In this document: one piece after another, positions 7,520 to 13,969 of the stretch | Position numbering within the stretch: the first letter of the stretch is position 1 | Layout of the letters: the number at the start of each line of letters is the position of its first letter | NCBI GenBank assembly: GCA_934539585.1 | Contig: CAKTCT010000044.1 | Location: 1 to 22,313 of the forward strand | Length of the DNA stretch: 22,313 nucleotides | DNA from: an uncultured Oscillospiraceae bacterium | GTDB lineage: Bacteria; Bacillota; Clostridia; Oscillospirales; Ruminococcaceae | Direction of reading: 5' to 3' | Made by a program: the position numbers and the translations under genes | Notes under the pieces: generated by a model | What the model saw: only the letters and a program-made list of their open reading frames with translations | The model's database searches: none | Told to the model about the DNA's origin: nothing

Positions 7520-8641
7520 GTGGACAAAAAGCGGCGCAGCTATATCGGACTTTGGATCGTGCTGGGGATTGCCGCGGCGGCGTCTCTGGTCTTCACGGTC
7601 CTTTTTACGCTGCTGGACAGCGTTTCCGGCGGGGTGATCATCGACTGGATGTTCCGCCTGGGGGAGACGCTGCCCTATCTGGTGGTGGCGCAGAAGGGGC
7701 TGGTCTTTGCCCTGGGGCTCTTGCTGGTGTCGGCTCCGGTGCTGCTGGTGGGGGTTCTGGTGTGGCTGGTGTCGGAGCGCCGGGCGGAAAAGCGGACCCG
7801 GGAGAAGCTCCAGGTGATTCTGGACTCCATCGACGGGCTGTTCCGCCAGGGAGACGCCATGGTGAAGCTCCCGGAGGAGTTTCTGGACACCGAAAATAAG
7901 CTCAACGCCATCCGCAACGAGACCCTCCGCAACCAGCAGCTGGCCAAGGAGGCGGAGCAGCGGAAAAATGATCTGGTGGTCTATCTGGCCCACGATCTGA
8001 AAACGCCTCTGACCTCGGTTATCGGCTACCTGACCCTGCTCCGGGATGAGCCCCAGATCAGCGGGGAGCTTCGGGAGAAGTACCTGGAAATCGCCCTGGA
8101 CAAGGCCCAGCGGCTGGAGGACCTGATCAACGAGTTCTTCGACGTCACCCGGTTCAGCCTGCAGAATATCCATCTGGAAAAGCGGAACATCGATCTGGAC
8201 GTGATGCTCCGGCAGCTGGCCGACGAGTTTTACCCCATCCTCTCCGCCCAGGGGCTGCAGTGCCAGGTCGCGGCCCAGGAGGGGGTCCGGGCCTTCGGGG
8301 ACCCGGACAAGCTGGCCCGGGTCTTTGACAACCTCCTGCGCAACGCCGCGGCTTACAGCGCTCCGGATTCCGTGATCCGGGTGGGAGTCCGGCAGATGAA
8401 GGACGGCCGGGCGGCGGTGGTTTTTGAAAATCAGGGGCCGGTGATCCCGGAGCACCAGCTGAAGACCATCTTCGAGAAGTTCTACCGTCTGGACAGCGCC
8501 CGTTCCAGCCGCACCGGCGGCGCGGGGCTGGGGCTGGCTATTGCCAAGGAGATCGTGGAACTCCACGGCGGGGAAATCCGCGTCACCAGCGAGCCGGAGG
8601 CCACCCGGTTTTTCGTCCTTCTTCCCGGCGGGGAGGGGTGA
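7520..8641 (+). CDS. Membrane sensor histidine kinase, VanS-like
   Basis: A 373-residue sensor kinase, partner of the preceding regulator. Two membrane segments (about 10-32 and 62-84) bracket a short outer loop of roughly 30 residues, too small for a classic ligand domain. A linker follows, then the H-box with His158 in LAHDLKTPL, the N-box DNLLRNAAAYS and the G-boxes GGAGLGLAIAK and HGGEI. The stretch around LRNQQLAKEAEQRKNDLVVYLAHDLKTPLTS is VanS-like. It starts at a GTG at 7520 after GGGGGAG. The 3' end of the gene is close to a promoter for the following membrane protein gene. The signal is unknown; cell-envelope stress would fit the small sensor loop but is inferred. Confidence 0.93.
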   Translation: MDKKRRSYIGLWIVLGIAAAASLVFTVLFTLLDSVSGGVIIDWMFRLGETLPYLVVAQKGLVFALGLLLVSAPVLLVGVLVWLVSERRAEKRTREKLQVILDSIDGLFRQGDAMVKLPEEFLDTENKLNAIRNETLRNQQLAKEAEQRKNDLVVYLAHDLKTPLTSVIGYLTLLRDEPQISGELREKYLEIALDKAQRLEDLINEFFDVTRFSLQNIHLEKRNIDLDVMLRQLADEFYPILSAQGLQCQVAAQEGVRAFGDPDKLARVFDNLLRNAAAYSAPDSVIRVGVRQMKDGRAAVVFENQGPVIPEHQLKTIFEKFYRLDSARSSRTGGAGLGLAIAKEIVELHGGEIRVTSEPEATRFFVLLPGGEG

Positions 8642-8648
8642 GCGGGGG

Positions 8649-8677
8649 TTGCAATCCCCGGGCGGATATGGTACACT
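8649..8677 (+). promoter_or_regulatory. Promoter for the 156-aa membrane protein gene
   Basis: TTGCAA (8649-8654) and TACACT (8672-8677) are 17 bp apart. The -35 sits in the middle of a near-perfect dyad GGGGGTTGCAATCCCC (8644-8659), which could be an operator. The expected start, near 8684, falls right at the GAGGTG ribosome site, so the leader would be almost absent. Confidence 0.65.
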
Positions 8678-8690
8678 GGTCTTTGAGGTG

Positions 8691-9161
8691 ATGGATTTGT
8701 TGGGAATCTTGGAATGTGCGGCCTATGCGGTGATGCCCTGTCTCCTGGGCATGCTGTGGGAACTGGCGGCGGGAGTCAACGGGCTCCTGGCGGCCCTGGT
8801 GACGTTTCTGACTCTGGGCGGCTGGTACTGGGCGGGGTTCCGTTACAGCAAGCGGGTGAAAAATCCGGCGGCGGCCCTTCTGCTGGGGAACAGCGTGGGA
8901 ATCCTGTCCTTTGCAGTCTATCTGTGGCAGGAGTACGGCGCGGCGGTGAAGACCATGTGGCTCCAGGCCCTGTCCCAGAAGTTCGCGGCGCCGCTGACCA
9001 TGATCACCGTGCGGATCGTCATGCGGTTCAGCCCGGTGGTGGACGGCGTGACCCAGGTGTCCAATACGGCTTTGCAGGCGGTGGGGCTGGCACTGATGGC
9101 GATTCTGTTCGCCGTGGCCTATTTCAGCGCCCGGCAGCGGGAAAAACTCCTGAAAAAATAG
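8691..9161 (+). CDS. Uncharacterised integral membrane protein, 156 aa
   Basis: I do not recognise a family. The protein has about four hydrophobic segments, including AAYAVMPCLLGMLWELAAGV, LLAALVTFLTLGGWYWAGF, AAALLLGNSVGILSFAVYLW and ALQAVGLALMAILFAVAYF, with a basic loop RYSKRVKN and a basic tail RQREKLLKK that should face the cytoplasm. The frame stays open upstream into the kinase gene, but a promoter at 8649-8677 excludes those starts. The ATG at 8691 touches the GAGGTG ribosome site directly; TTG codons at 8697 and 8700 in the same frame are better spaced and may be the true start. It has no relation to van resistance genes. Confidence 0.75.
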   Translation: MDLLGILECAAYAVMPCLLGMLWELAAGVNGLLAALVTFLTLGGWYWAGFRYSKRVKNPAAALLLGNSVGILSFAVYLWQEYGAAVKTMWLQALSQKFAAPLTMITVRIVMRFSPVVDGVTQVSNTALQAVGLALMAILFAVAYFSARQREKLLKK

Positions 9162-9171
9162 TTGAGAAAGC

Positions 9172-9196
9172 GCCCGATGGCTTGGACCGTCCGGGC
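9172..9196 (+). terminator. Weak hairpin after the membrane protein gene
   Basis: GCCCGATGG and CCGTCCGGGC form a stem with one bulge about 10 nt after the stop codon. The following sequence is only mildly T-rich (ATTGCTTCATTTTG), so termination would be partial. It lies between the membrane protein and methyltransferase genes. Confidence 0.35.
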
Positions 9197-9230
9197 ATTG
9201 CTTCATTTTGTACGATAAGGAAGGCTGACC

Positions 9231-9893
9231 ATGGATCGATACGAAACATGCATCCGGCAGTGGGACAATATTTTTGCCGAAAAACCGCCCAGCTTCCCCG
9301 AATCACCGGAATCCGGCATTCCGGAACTGGATCGGGGACTTCAATGGCTGATCCAGGGGGCAGAGTCGGTTCTGGACTTCGGCTGCGGAAACGGGACGCT
9401 GCTTTTTCTGTGCAGCCGGTACGGCACCCGGGAGCACATCGGCATTGATCTGTCCGGACAGGCAGTCCGGAATGCGGAGGCGGCCAGCCGTCGGGCGGAG
9501 AAAGGAACATTCCGTTTTTTCCGGGGCAGCACAGAGCGTCTGAAAGCTCTGGGGGACGCAGCTATGGACGCCGCAATTCTCTCCAATATTCTGGACAATC
9601 TTTACCCGGAGGATGCCAAGCAGGTTCTTGCGGAAGTCCGGCGAATATTAAAGCCTGGCGGGCGGCTTCTGGTGAAGCTGAACCCCTGCCTGACCCCGGA
9701 GCAGATTCGTGCGTGGGGAATTCGAACCGTTTGCGGCAATCTTCTGGATGATGGGATGCTTCTTTGGAACAATACCGATGCGCAGTGGGAATCCCTCCTT
9801 TCGGAGGGGTTTACCATCCGGGACCGCCGGGAGGTCCGCTACGGGGAAACCGACCGGGCGGACCGGCTGTTTTTGCTGGTAAGAGAGCAGTAG
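9231..9893 (+). CDS. Class I SAM-dependent methyltransferase
   Basis: A 220-residue soluble protein with the Rossmann-type methyltransferase fold. Motif I is VLDFGCGNGTLL (residues about 47-58), followed by the acidic HIGIDLS that binds the SAM ribose, the motif AILSNILDNL and the post-motif ILKPGGRLLVKLNP. The substrate cannot be read from the sequence; the C-terminal part has no diagnostic feature of rRNA, quinone or DNA methylases. The ATG at 9231 follows AAGGAAGG by 7 nt. The upstream hairpin and 69-nt gap leave open whether it shares a transcript with the membrane protein gene. Confidence 0.85.
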   Translation: MDRYETCIRQWDNIFAEKPPSFPESPESGIPELDRGLQWLIQGAESVLDFGCGNGTLLFLCSRYGTREHIGIDLSGQAVRNAEAASRRAEKGTFRFFRGSTERLKALGDAAMDAAILSNILDNLYPEDAKQVLAEVRRILKPGGRLLVKLNPCLTPEQIRAWGIRTVCGNLLDDGMLLWNNTDAQWESLLSEGFTIRDRREVRYGETDRADRLFLLVREQ

Positions 9894-9958
9894 GGACTTT
9901 CCCTGCATAACCCGCCCTTTTTTGCCCATACTTTCCCGAAATGCCGGGAGGTGTGGAC

Positions 9959-10843
9959 ATGAACCCAAAAAGATCCGATTGGTCCCCCTGGGCGGTCTTT
10001 GCCCTGTCCTTTTCCATCAGTCTGGCGGCGCTGCTGATTCTGGTGATGGTGGTGCTCAGCCTTACCGTCAGCCCCCGTCAGGCCCAGCAGGAGCCCTCCG
10101 GCCAGGTTACGGAGGCGTTTCAGTACCAGCCGGGGATCAAGGAGTCCATCAACGTGCTGTTCATCAGCTGCCGCCAGCGCAGCGACGCGCCTTTTGCGTA
10201 CACGCTGGTGCGGTTCGACGCCGTCGGGGAGCGGCTGATCCTCATCCCCATCCCCCCGGAGACTGTGACCACCGTGGGGGCCAAGACCGGGAGCTTCCGC
10301 AAGCATTACGACTACGCCGGGAGCGCCAACGCCCGGCTGGCCGCCGAGAGCCTGTTTCTCTGCGACGTGGACCGGTACGTCCGGGTGGCAAAGTCCGGGG
10401 CGGTGAACCTCATCGACGCCCTGGGCGGGCTGGAGCGCCGGTTCGACGAGGGATACGAGACCGACGCGGTGTCGGTCCCGGCGGGGAACCACCTGTTGAA
10501 CGGCGAGCTGCTTTACGAGATCGCCGCCAGCCCGCCGGAGGACGTTCCCTTGGAGGGATGGCGGGCCGGGATGTTCCGGGAGCTCTGCGACCAGCGGTTC
10601 CAGCCGGAGCTGGTCAAGCGGCTGGACTACCTTTGGGAGGTTTTTTGGAACAACACGGACACCGACCTTTCCCAGTTTGACTGCACCGCGCGGCAGAGAG
10701 CGGTGGAGTATTTTCTCAAGTCCGGGACCCGCACGGTGGAGGTCCGGCCGCTGGCGGGGAGCTGGGATAAGGGGCGGACGGCCTTTACGCCGGAGGAGGC
10801 TGCGTTGAGTGAATTGCGGCTGCTGTTGGGCGCAGAATCATGA
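9959..10843 (+). CDS. Degenerate LCP (LytR-CpsA-Psr) family protein
   Basis: A 294-residue type II membrane protein with a short cytoplasmic N-terminus, one membrane anchor (about 11-35, WAVFALSFSISLAALLILVM) and an outer LCP-like domain. LCP enzymes normally transfer wall polymers to peptidoglycan. The domain is recognisable from INVLFISCRQRSD, LVRFDAVGERLILIPIP, VDRYVRVAKSGAVNLIDALGG and VPAGNHLLNGELLYEI. Key catalytic positions look lost: the usual PRDT reads PPET (residues 99-102), and the Arg-containing strand after LNGE (commonly like YxRxR) is missing. It may be a non-catalytic binding protein. The ATG at 9959 was chosen for its GGGAGGTG site. The stop codon TGA lies at the edge of the repeat element. 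Confidence 0.78.
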   Translation: MNPKRSDWSPWAVFALSFSISLAALLILVMVVLSLTVSPRQAQQEPSGQVTEAFQYQPGIKESINVLFISCRQRSDAPFAYTLVRFDAVGERLILIPIPPETVTTVGAKTGSFRKHYDYAGSANARLAAESLFLCDVDRYVRVAKSGAVNLIDALGGLERRFDEGYETDAVSVPAGNHLLNGELLYEIAASPPEDVPLEGWRAGMFRELCDQRFQPELVKRLDYLWEVFWNNTDTDLSQFDCTARQRAVEYFLKSGTRTVEVRPLAGSWDKGRTAFTPEEAALSELRLLLGAES

Positions 10844-11086
10844 CGGCGGCGTGTCGCCGCTCCCATGACGACGCGGCCAATTCCCCGCGTTGGGCTTCGG
10901 TAGCCGCGCGACAGGCTGCGCGGCGACGATTTGGGCGGCCCGTGGGGTAAGTTCCGCAGCGTGAACAAAGAAAGTTTTCGGTCCAGCCTTTTTCAAAAGG
11001 CTGGCAGGTGGAGGGCAGAGCCCTCCTCGCCCTCCGCAGAGGGCGAAACTCCTATTCCGTTGCGCCTCGGGCGCAACCCAAAACAG

Positions 11087-11110
11087 AAAAAAGGCGGCCC
11101 GCAGGCCGCC
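11087..11110 (-). terminator. Minus-strand intrinsic terminator inside copy 1
   Basis: Read on the minus strand, GGCGGCC pairs with GGCCGCC around a 4-nt loop and is followed directly by six T's (11087-11092). This is a textbook terminator. It would stop minus-strand transcripts that run past gltX, while the plus strand here has an A-run and would not terminate. Confidence 0.7.
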
Positions 11111-11176
11111 CACGGTCCCCGCGGCCGCAATTTCGCAGAAATTGCGGCATGACACACCCCTAATCCATCCAAAGCG

Positions 11177-11234
11177 AAAACCCGCGTCAGCGAGTCGAAG
11201 CGTTTAACCGTTTCTTCTCGCTGGCGCGGGTTTT
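11177..11234. terminator. 18-bp bidirectional terminator stem, copy 1
   Basis: AAAACCCGCGTCAGCGAG (11177-11194) pairs with CTCGCTGGCGCGGGTTTT (11217-11234) with one G-U pair, and the inner GAAGCG/CGTTTC extends the stem. T-runs follow in both directions (TTTTGTTTGG on plus, GGGTTTTCGC on minus). It separates the convergent LCP-like gene and gltX and could end both transcripts. Confidence 0.75.
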
Positions 11235-11269
11235 GTTTGGTGGGCGGGAGGGGCAGGACTGCGTCCTGC

Positions 11270-11334
11270 GGGGAACCCCTTGATAGGATTCCCCTTCGCC
11301 AGAACGTCCCACCGGGACGTTTTGGCTGCCCTTC
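11270..11334. other. Hairpin-rich spacer between the repeat copies
   Basis: This spacer links copy 1 and the inverted fragment. It contains GGGG-AA-CCCC (11270-11279) and a perfect 8-bp stem AACGTCCC/GGGACGTT with an ACC loop (11303-11321). No gene or promoter is visible. Confidence 0.5.
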
Positions 11335-11357
11335 CTGATCTTTTGGGTATCATTTTG

Positions 11358-11456
11358 GGGATTTCGCCCTCTGCGGAGGGCGAGGAAGGGGCTTTGCCCC
11401 TTCCATCCCTACCAGCCTTTTGAAAAAGGCTGGATCGAAAACTTTTATGTGCTGGC
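11358..11456 (-). repeat. Inverted partial copy of the multi-hairpin element
   Basis: On the minus strand this reads AAAAGTTTTCGATCCAGCC, then three stems in the same order as copy 1: CCAGCCTTTT/AAAAGGCTGG (11412-11433), GGAAGGGGC/GCCCCTTCC with a 3-nt loop (11384-11404) and CGCCCTC/GAGGGCG (11365-11382). It starts about 10 nt after the gltX stop and has gltX's orientation. The head and tail modules of the full element are absent. Confidence 0.82.
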
Positions 11457-11465
11457 GGGCAGGTT

Positions 11466-12923
11466 TTATTGGGAAAGTTTCTCGATGCCGGTGCGGACGC
11501 GGCGGATCGACTCCTCTTTGCCAAGGAGCTCCGCGATCTCGGCGCCGCCGCCGGGGGTGAACTGCTTGCCGGAAACGGCGACCCGCAGCGGCCAGAGAAC
11601 GTAGCCGTTCTTGACGCCCAGCTTCTCCACCAGGCCGAACATGGCGGCGTTGATGTTGTCCAGGGTCCAGTCGGAAATGCCCTCCAGGGCGGGAAGAATC
11701 TCCTTCAGGGCGGCCAGGGCCGTCTCGGAGTTGGTCTTCATCTTCTTATGGGTGTACATGGCCACGTCGTAGTCGGGCAGCGCGTCGATGAAGTCGATCT
11801 GCTCGGGGATATCGGTGAAGGCGTCGGTCCGGGGCTGGAGCAGCTCCGCCAGAAGGTTCAGGTCCAGGTCCTCTTTCCGGGTGGCCTGGCGGATATAAGG
11901 CAGCGCGTACCGGATGAAGTCCTCCTTGGACAGGCGGCGGATATACACGCCGTTGATGGCCTTGAGCTTGGCCGGGTCGAAGATGGCGGGGGACTTGGAG
12001 ATGCCGCTGACGTCGAACTCCTGGATCAGCTCGGGAAGGGTGAAAATTTCGTTTTCGCCCTTGGGGGCCCAGCCCAGGAGGGCGATGTAGTTGATGACGG
12101 CTTCTTCCAGGTATCCCTTGGCCACCAGGTCCTCAAAGGAGGCGTCGCCGTTGCGCTTGGAGAGCTTTTCGGTGGCGTTTTTCATCACAGGGGGGACGTG
12201 GATATAGACGGGGATGTCCCAGCCGAACGCCTTGTACAGCAGGTTATACTTGGGGGTGGAGGACAGGTACTCGTTGCCGCGGATGACGTGGGTGATGCCC
12301 ATGGTGTGGTCGTCCACCACGTTGGCGAAGTTGTAGGTGGGCATGCCGTCGGCCTTGATGAGAATCTGGTCGTCCAGGACGGAGTTGTCCACGGTGATGT
12401 CGCCGAAAACCTCGTCATGGAAGGTGGTGGTGCCCTCGGTGGGGCATTTCTGCCGGATGACGTAGGGGATGCCGGCATCCAGCTTCTCCTGGACCTCCTC
12501 GGGGGTCAGGTTGCGGCAGTGGCCGTCGTACTTGGTGGGCATGCCGGAAGCCTGCTGGATTTTGTGAAGCTCCTCCAGGCGGTCCTTGTCGCAGAAGCAG
12601 TAGTAGGCGTGGCCGCTTTCCACCAGCTTCAGGGCGTATTCCTTGAACATGCCCATGCGCTGGCTCTGGATATAGGGACCCACGGGGCCGCCGATGTCGG
12701 GGCCTTCGTCCCAGATCAGGCCGGTCTTTTTCAGGGTGTTGTAGATGATGTCCACCGCGCCCTCGACGTAGCGGGCCTGGTCGGTGTCCTCGATGCGGAG
12801 GATGAAGGTGCCGTTATTTTTCTTGGCGATGAGGTAGGTGTACAGCGCAGTGCGCAGGTTTCCGATGTGCATATAGCCGGTGGGGCTGGGCGCGAACCGG
12901 GTGCGGACTTTTTTGAAATCCAT
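11466..12923 (-). CDS. gltX: Glutamyl-tRNA synthetase
   Basis: This enzyme charges tRNA-Glu (and, in many Firmicutes, tRNA-Gln for later amidation) with glutamate in the cytoplasm. The 485-residue class I synthetase has the HIGH-type motif HIGN (residues 19-22) after RFAPSPTGYM, the KMSKS-type motif KLSKR (253-257), the LRIEDTD segment and a zinc-type CFC...YDGHC pattern near residue 110-140. Its length is normal. The ATG at 12923 was chosen because GGAGGG precedes it by 9 nt; a TTG 30 nt upstream in the same frame lacks a ribosome site. It has its own promoter and ends in the inverted repeat element. Confidence 0.97.
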   Translation of the reverse strand: MDFKKVRTRFAPSPTGYMHIGNLRTALYTYLIAKKNNGTFILRIEDTDQARYVEGAVDIIYNTLKKTGLIWDEGPDIGGPVGPYIQSQRMGMFKEYALKLVESGHAYYCFCDKDRLEELHKIQQASGMPTKYDGHCRNLTPEEVQEKLDAGIPYVIRQKCPTEGTTTFHDEVFGDITVDNSVLDDQILIKADGMPTYNFANVVDDHTMGITHVIRGNEYLSSTPKYNLLYKAFGWDIPVYIHVPPVMKNATEKLSKRNGDASFEDLVAKGYLEEAVINYIALLGWAPKGENEIFTLPELIQEFDVSGISKSPAIFDPAKLKAINGVYIRRLSKEDFIRYALPYIRQATRKEDLDLNLLAELLQPRTDAFTDIPEQIDFIDALPDYDVAMYTHKKMKTNSETALAALKEILPALEGISDWTLDNINAAMFGLVEKLGVKNGYVLWPLRVAVSGKQFTPGGGAEIAELLGKEESIRRVRTGIEKLSQ

Positions 12924-12992
12924 TTCCGAAATCCCTCCATTTAAATTGCCCAATTCCGCGAAAGCCGGTCGGCGAAATTGGTTTTACAGTTT

Positions 12993-13021
12993 ATTGTACC
13001 CCCTTTTTCGGCGGATGTCAA
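12993..13021 (-). promoter_or_regulatory. gltX promoter
   Basis: On the minus strand TTGACA (13016-13021) and TACAAT (12993-12998) are 17 bp apart, a near-consensus housekeeping promoter. The start near 12986 gives a leader of about 63 nt. No T-box features (specifier loop, TGGxACC-type box) fit in so short a leader. Confidence 0.88.
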
Positions 13022-13049
13022 GGGTGGAAGCATGTTTTGCGGGGGCGTC

Positions 13050-13892
13050 TCAGTCCGGGGAGCGGAACTGCTTCCGAAGGGCCAGGGGCGTGACGCCGAA
13101 AAGCCGCCTGAAGTGCCGGATAAACAGCGAAACGTCATGGTAGCCCACGCTTTCGGCGATCTCCCGGACGGACATGGTGCCGAATTTCAGATAGCTCTCC
13201 GCCTGCTTCAGCCGCAGTTTTTGGCGGTATTCGGCGGGGGAAATCCCCGTTTTCTCTTTGAACAGCTTCCGGAACCACACGGGGGAGACGAAGGACATGG
13301 CGGCAATCTCGTCCAGGGAGGCATCGGATTCGTAGTGGGCGTTCAAAAAGTCGTAGGAGGCGCGGATGGTTTCGAAATTTCCTACCGAAGCGCCGGGACT
13401 TGCAGCGGGCGCTTCCGCGGCTCTGCCCAGGGCGGCCAGCAGTTCCAGCAGAGCCGCCTTCCTTTCGGCCGGAACGCTGTCGGCGCGCTTGCAGAGGAAC
13501 TGCTCCTTTTCGAAAAGGACGGCGGCTCCGGCGGCGTTTTCGAAAACGGTCACGCCGGTGGAAAGCCGCACGGGCTCCCCATCGGAGAACAGGGAGAACC
13601 GGATGCCGACGGTGTGGGCGCCACCCGAAGGGGCGGCGGTTCTCTGGAACGTCACCAGGTACTCGCTGCCGGAGGGGGAGTAGACCGCTGCTCCGTCCCG
13701 GGCGGTTTTGGTTGTCCCGTCGGGGAACCGATAGGTCGCCTGGTAGCCTGCGAGGTACAGAAGGAGCTCGTCGGCTTTGGGCGAGCCGAGGCAGGAAAAG
13801 CTCGGCACGTCCGCCCACTGCTGGCGGAGACAGCTGAGGACCCGGCAGTCGAAATCGGTCGGATAAAGCTGTTGAATCGATACGGTTTTCAT
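13050..13892 (-). CDS. AraC-family transcriptional regulator 1
   Basis: A 280-residue regulator. The N-terminal half (about 20-130) is a cupin-like effector-binding domain; the C-terminal 100 residues are the double helix-turn-helix, with ASLDEIAAMSFVSPVWFRKLFKEKTG and the second motif MSVREIAESVGYHDVSLFIRHFRRLFGVTP. AraC proteins of this type usually switch on sugar genes when the sugar is bound. It is divergent from a putative glycosidase and transporter operon with 137 bp between them, so it is the likely local activator. The ATG at 13892 lies only 6 nt after its best -10, with no clear ribosome site, which suggests leaderless translation. Confidence 0.93.
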   Translation of the reverse strand: MKTVSIQQLYPTDFDCRVLSCLRQQWADVPSFSCLGSPKADELLLYLAGYQATYRFPDGTTKTARDGAAVYSPSGSEYLVTFQRTAAPSGGAHTVGIRFSLFSDGEPVRLSTGVTVFENAAGAAVLFEKEQFLCKRADSVPAERKAALLELLAALGRAAEAPAASPGASVGNFETIRASYDFLNAHYESDASLDEIAAMSFVSPVWFRKLFKEKTGISPAEYRQKLRLKQAESYLKFGTMSVREIAESVGYHDVSLFIRHFRRLFGVTPLALRKQFRSPD

Positions 13893-13898
13893 GGTCCT

Positions 13899-13927
13899 AT
13901 CATAGCACGATCCAGGCAGGAAAGCAA
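13899..13927 (-). promoter_or_regulatory. Promoter of AraC regulator 1
   Basis: On the minus strand TTGCTT (13922-13927) and TATGAT (13899-13904) are 17 bp apart, with TGC before the -10 (extended -10). The -10 ends only 6 nt before the ATG, so transcription should begin at or next to the start codon. Confidence 0.65.
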
Positions 13928-13933
13928 GGAAAA

Positions 13934-13960
13934 GTTTCGGAAAATCCTATTTTTGTTTCG
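13934..13960 (+). promoter_or_regulatory. Direct repeat, candidate AraC-1 half-sites
   Basis: GTTTCG occurs at 13934-13939 and 13955-13960, 21 bp apart on the same face of the helix, and the second copy ends 9 nt before the -35 of the glycosidase promoter. AraC proteins commonly bind two direct half-sites about 21 bp apart in this position. The left copy is also close to the -35 of the regulator's own promoter. Confidence 0.5.
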
Positions 13961-13969
13961 CTCTGGAAA

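Larger units (their letters stand above)
10841..11269 (+). repeat. Multi-hairpin intergenic element, copy 1
   Basis: A non-coding block of consecutive palindromes shared with 21836-22313. In order: GCGGCG/CGCCGC (10846-10860); ACGCGG/CCGCGT (10871-10890); GCCGCGC/GCGCGGC (10903-10924); CCAGCCTTTT/AAAAGGCTGG (10983-11004); GGAGGGC/GCCCTCC with an AGA loop (about 11010-11026); CGCCCTC/GAGGGCG; GTTGCGCC/GGCGCAAC (11059-11077); GGCGGCC/GGCCGCC (11093-11110); GCCGCAATTTC/GAAATTGCGGC (11124-11148); an 18-bp stem (11177-11234); and GCAGGAC/GTCCTGC (11253-11269). No reading frame is conserved between copies. It lies between convergent genes and overlaps the stop of the LCP-like gene. Confidence 0.88.

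Noticed and set aside
6692..8566. A 624-codon open frame on minus across the regulator and kinase
   Set aside because: Same mirror effect; the plus-strand genes have full domain motifs and ribosome sites, and this frame has neither.
6818..8641. Vancomycin resistance locus
   Set aside because: Only the regulator and kinase resemble VanR/VanS. No ligase, dehydrogenase, racemase or dipeptidase gene is present in the window.
10838..11155. Open frames within the repeat element on minus in both copies, sharing FFLFWVAPEAQR
   Set aside because: Outside this short shared stretch the frames diverge: the same DNA is read as KKAGPKTF in copy 1 but EKGWTENF in copy 2, so no single frame is conserved. 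The shared bases belong to the hairpin GTTGCGCC/GGCGCAAC and the terminator A-run.
11469..12944. A 491-codon open frame on plus, antisense to gltX
   Set aside because: Mirror frame of a certain synthetase gene, composed mostly of Val, Gly, Leu and Asp runs.
12924..12992. T-box or other amino-acid riboswitch before gltX
   Set aside because: The leader is only about 63 nt and contains no T-box sequence or terminator/antiterminator pair.
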